From Paraburkholderia largidicola (lineage in GTDB: Bacteria; Pseudomonadota; Gammaproteobacteria; Burkholderiales; Burkholderiaceae): a stretch of 64,000 nucleotides of DNA. Positions 62,374-64,000 of the stretch are shown here, piece after piece. The stretch is taken from the NCBI RefSeq assembly GCF_013426895.1, contig NZ_AP023176.1:868001-932000 (forward strand), in the 5' to 3' direction. The notes under the pieces are model-generated. The model ran no database searches. It saw nothing but the letters and a program-made list of their open reading frames with translations, and was not told where the DNA came from. Each line of letters opens with the position of its first letter. Within the stretch, counting starts at the first letter, position 1. A program made the translations under genes and the position numbers.

Positions 62374-63468
62374 ATGACGAACTGGAAGTGGTGTGCATCG
62401 CTGCTGGGGTTGGCGGCACTGCCTGCAATGGCGCAATCGAGCGTGACGCTCTACGGAAGAGTCGACACCGCGATCGAGTACGCGAACTTCGGACCCAATC
62501 ACGTGACCCGCATGGGCAGCGGCAATATCTTCGCGACGAGTTGGGGCCTCAAGGGCACCGAAGACCTGGGCGGCGGCTACGCGGCGGTTTTCAAGCTGGA
62601 AAATGGCTTCAACTCGGCGAACGGCACCATCAACAACAACGGCGCGCTGTTTGGCCGCGAGTCGTGGGTCGGCCTGACGGGGCCGTTCGGCGCATTGCAG
62701 GCAGGCAATACCTATACGATTCTGCACACGTCGTTCGTCACCTACAGCTTGCCCGGCTACGGCGCGGGTCTCGCGTGGGGCAACGCGTCGAACAACTTCG
62801 TCGGCCCGTCGTATCTGCGTGTGAGCAACTCGCTGCGCTATACGTCGCCACGCTTTGCAGGCCTGCTGTTGCGCGCGATGGCCGCGCGCGGCGCGAACGG
62901 CGTGGCCAACCAGCCGTCGACGCTCGGCGACACCTACGGCGCAGGGCTGAACTACGCGAACGGGCTGCTTGCGGTCGACGTCGACTACATGCAGCAGAAG
63001 TTCAGCACATCGAGCGCGGCCGCATTGACGGCGAGCAGTCCGACGGCAGCGGGCAATTATCTGCTCGGAGCGATCTCGTACGACTTCGGCGTGATCAAGC
63101 CGTCATTCATCTATCTGCGGCATCGCGGCGGGCCTGACGTCGCGTCGATGGTGCCTGCCACCAGCGCGAACCCGCACAACGACCTGTACGAACTGAACGC
63201 CACGGTCCCCATCGGGCGCGCCTCGCTGTTGCTGAGCTACGGTCACTATCGCAAAGTCGCCGATAGTGACGGCAACGCCGACTCGTATGGCGTGCGGCTC
63301 GATTACCCGGTGTCGAAGCGCACCGTGCTGTACACGGGCGCGGCGATGGTCCGCAACAACGCGCACGCGAGCTTCACGATCAACGGCGCGGCGGGCGGCG
63401 GCGTACCCGTCGCGAAACCGGGCGCGACGGCGAGTTCGATCGTTGCAGGCGTGATGACGGCGTTCTGA
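62374..63468 (+). CDS. Gram-negative porin (burkholderial OmpC type)
   Basis: The product (364 aa) has signal peptide MTNWKWCASLLGLAALPAMA and then QSSVTLYGRVDTAIEYANF. TSWGLKGTEDLGGGYAAVFK and ESWVGLTGPFGALQAGN are family segments, and the chain ends VAGVMTAF with the terminal Phe. It is a second porin, distinct in sequence from that at 29768. It is divergent from the MFS carrier; the pair may take up a shared substrate. Confidence 0.92.
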   Translation: MTNWKWCASLLGLAALPAMAQSSVTLYGRVDTAIEYANFGPNHVTRMGSGNIFATSWGLKGTEDLGGGYAAVFKLENGFNSANGTINNNGALFGRESWVGLTGPFGALQAGNTYTILHTSFVTYSLPGYGAGLAWGNASNNFVGPSYLRVSNSLRYTSPRFAGLLLRAMAARGANGVANQPSTLGDTYGAGLNYANGLLAVDVDYMQQKFSTSSAAALTASSPTAAGNYLLGAISYDFGVIKPSFIYLRHRGGPDVASMVPATSANPHNDLYELNATVPIGRASLLLSYGHYRKVADSDGNADSYGVRLDYPVSKRTVLYTGAAMVRNNAHASFTINGAAGGGVPVAKPGATASSIVAGVMTAF

Positions 63469-63481
63469 TGGGCCGCGCGCG

Positions 63482-64000
63482 TCAGGCTTCGACGTCGGGC
63501 GGCACCGCGAGCCAGCTGTCGAACGGCTCGCGCGAGCCGATGCGAAACAGCTCCATCAGCAGCGCGCGCAGCCAGCGGTGGCCCGGGTCGGCGTCGAAGC
63601 GCCGGTGCCAGTAGGCGTTGACCGACCATGTGGCGGCATCGGCGATTTCGAAAGACGCTGTTTCGCCCGGCGCCGAGAAGGCCTGCGCCACGGTGCGCGG
63701 CAGGATCAGCGCGTAGTCGCAGCGCTGCAGGATGGCGGGCACGACCATGAAGTCCGGCACGGCCGCGCGAATCCGCGAGGTCAGGCCGTGACGTTCGAGC
63801 AGCGCCATTGCTTGCGGATGCGAGGTGACGGCGATAAAACGCAGCGCGGGCGGCACGTTGCGTTCGAGCACGAAGGCATCGTCGAGTCCGAGCCTGTCCG
63901 CGACGCGGCGCGGCATCAGCAGCATGTAGCGCTCCTGCAGCAACTCGCTGCGATGGAAGTGCGGCGACGCGTGCGGAAAATGACCGAGCGCGAAATCGAT
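63482..64000 (-). CDS. LysR-family regulator, C-terminal part (cut by the window edge)
   Basis: A frame of 173 codons enters from the right edge, starting IDFALGHFPHASPHFHRSEL, and stops at 63482. It matches the ligand-binding domain of NodD/NahR-type LysR proteins (LQERYMLLMPRRVADRL, PDFMVVPAILQRCDYALI, DPGHRWLRALLMELF). The helix-turn-helix is outside the window. It is convergent with the porin, 13 bp away. Confidence 0.88.
   Translation of the reverse strand: MDFALGHFPHASPHFHRSELLQERYMLLMPRRVADRLGLDDAFVLERNVPPALRFIAVTSHPQAMALLERHGLTSRIRAAVPDFMVVPAILQRCDYALILPRTVAQAFSAPGETASFEIADAATWSVNAYWHRRFDADPGHRWLRALLMELFRIGSREPFDSWLAVPPDVEA

Overview
The window reads as a chromosomal or chromid segment of a beta-proteobacterium of the Burkholderiaceae, most like Paraburkholderia, Caballeronia or Burkholderia. 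The signs are high G+C with strong G/C third positions, two porins of the burkholderial OmpC type, many LysR, IclR, AraC, TetR and MarR regulators each beside a catabolic operon, many MFS carriers, and the TACTTTTCTTTGC inverted repeat that I recall as common in these genomes. I saw no rRNA, tRNA, CRISPR array, prophage or intact IS element.

Layout. 1-630: end of an unidentified gene and a MarR regulator. 766-6532: an IclR regulator faces an operon of HMG-CoA lyase, class III CoA-transferase, MFS carrier and a Tat-signal amidohydrolase; three GTTC-N9-GAAC sites lie between them. 6575-9054: cytochrome c, an MDR oxidoreductase and a DUF302 protein. 9101-15959: an AraC regulator faces an operon of enoyl-CoA hydratase, CoA-transferase, fumarylacetoacetase, a DUF485 protein and an ActP-like symporter. 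16011-18941: a Frc/Rbs-type sugar ABC transporter whose binding-protein gene is frameshifted. 19546-20187: two adjacent genes I do not recognise. 20446-23237: a YciH/SUI1 protein, then a flavin monooxygenase with a divergent LysR gene. 23476-26399: a TetR regulator facing an EthD, hydrolase and dehydrogenase cassette. 26430-30946: MarR, M20 amidohydrolase, MHS-type carrier, porin. 31405-39002: a more A+T-rich accessory stretch (RidA-like protein, frameshifted flavoprotein, Asp-nucleophile hydrolase, orphan amino-acid-type binding protein, acyl-CoA synthetase, frameshifted threonine-dehydratase-like gene). 39182-42121: cyanate detoxification (cynR, cynT, cynS and an NTF2-like gene). 42153-49535: EAL phosphodiesterase, lipoprotein M1 aminopeptidase, LysR/SDR pair, and a Pro/Ala-rich protein with a threefold motif. 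49808-53663: small orphan, then uronate dehydrogenase, a LacI regulator and an MFS carrier sharing a palindromic operator. 54055-60555: small orphans, a hybrid histidine kinase, a large inverted and tandem repeat region, and a chemoreceptor. 60608-64000: MFS carrier, porin, and a LysR gene cut by the window edge.

How the genes work together. Most of the window is a set of self-contained catabolic modules, each with its own regulator and often its own uptake carrier. The best understood are cyanate detoxification and hexuronate oxidation. The most open ones are the HMG-type operon, the fumarylacetoacetase operon and the 31-39 kb region. Three otherwise complete genes (near 18353, 32711 and 38530) each need exactly one extra base, in each case at a G or C run, to read through. 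That shared signature could be sequencing error or recent decay.
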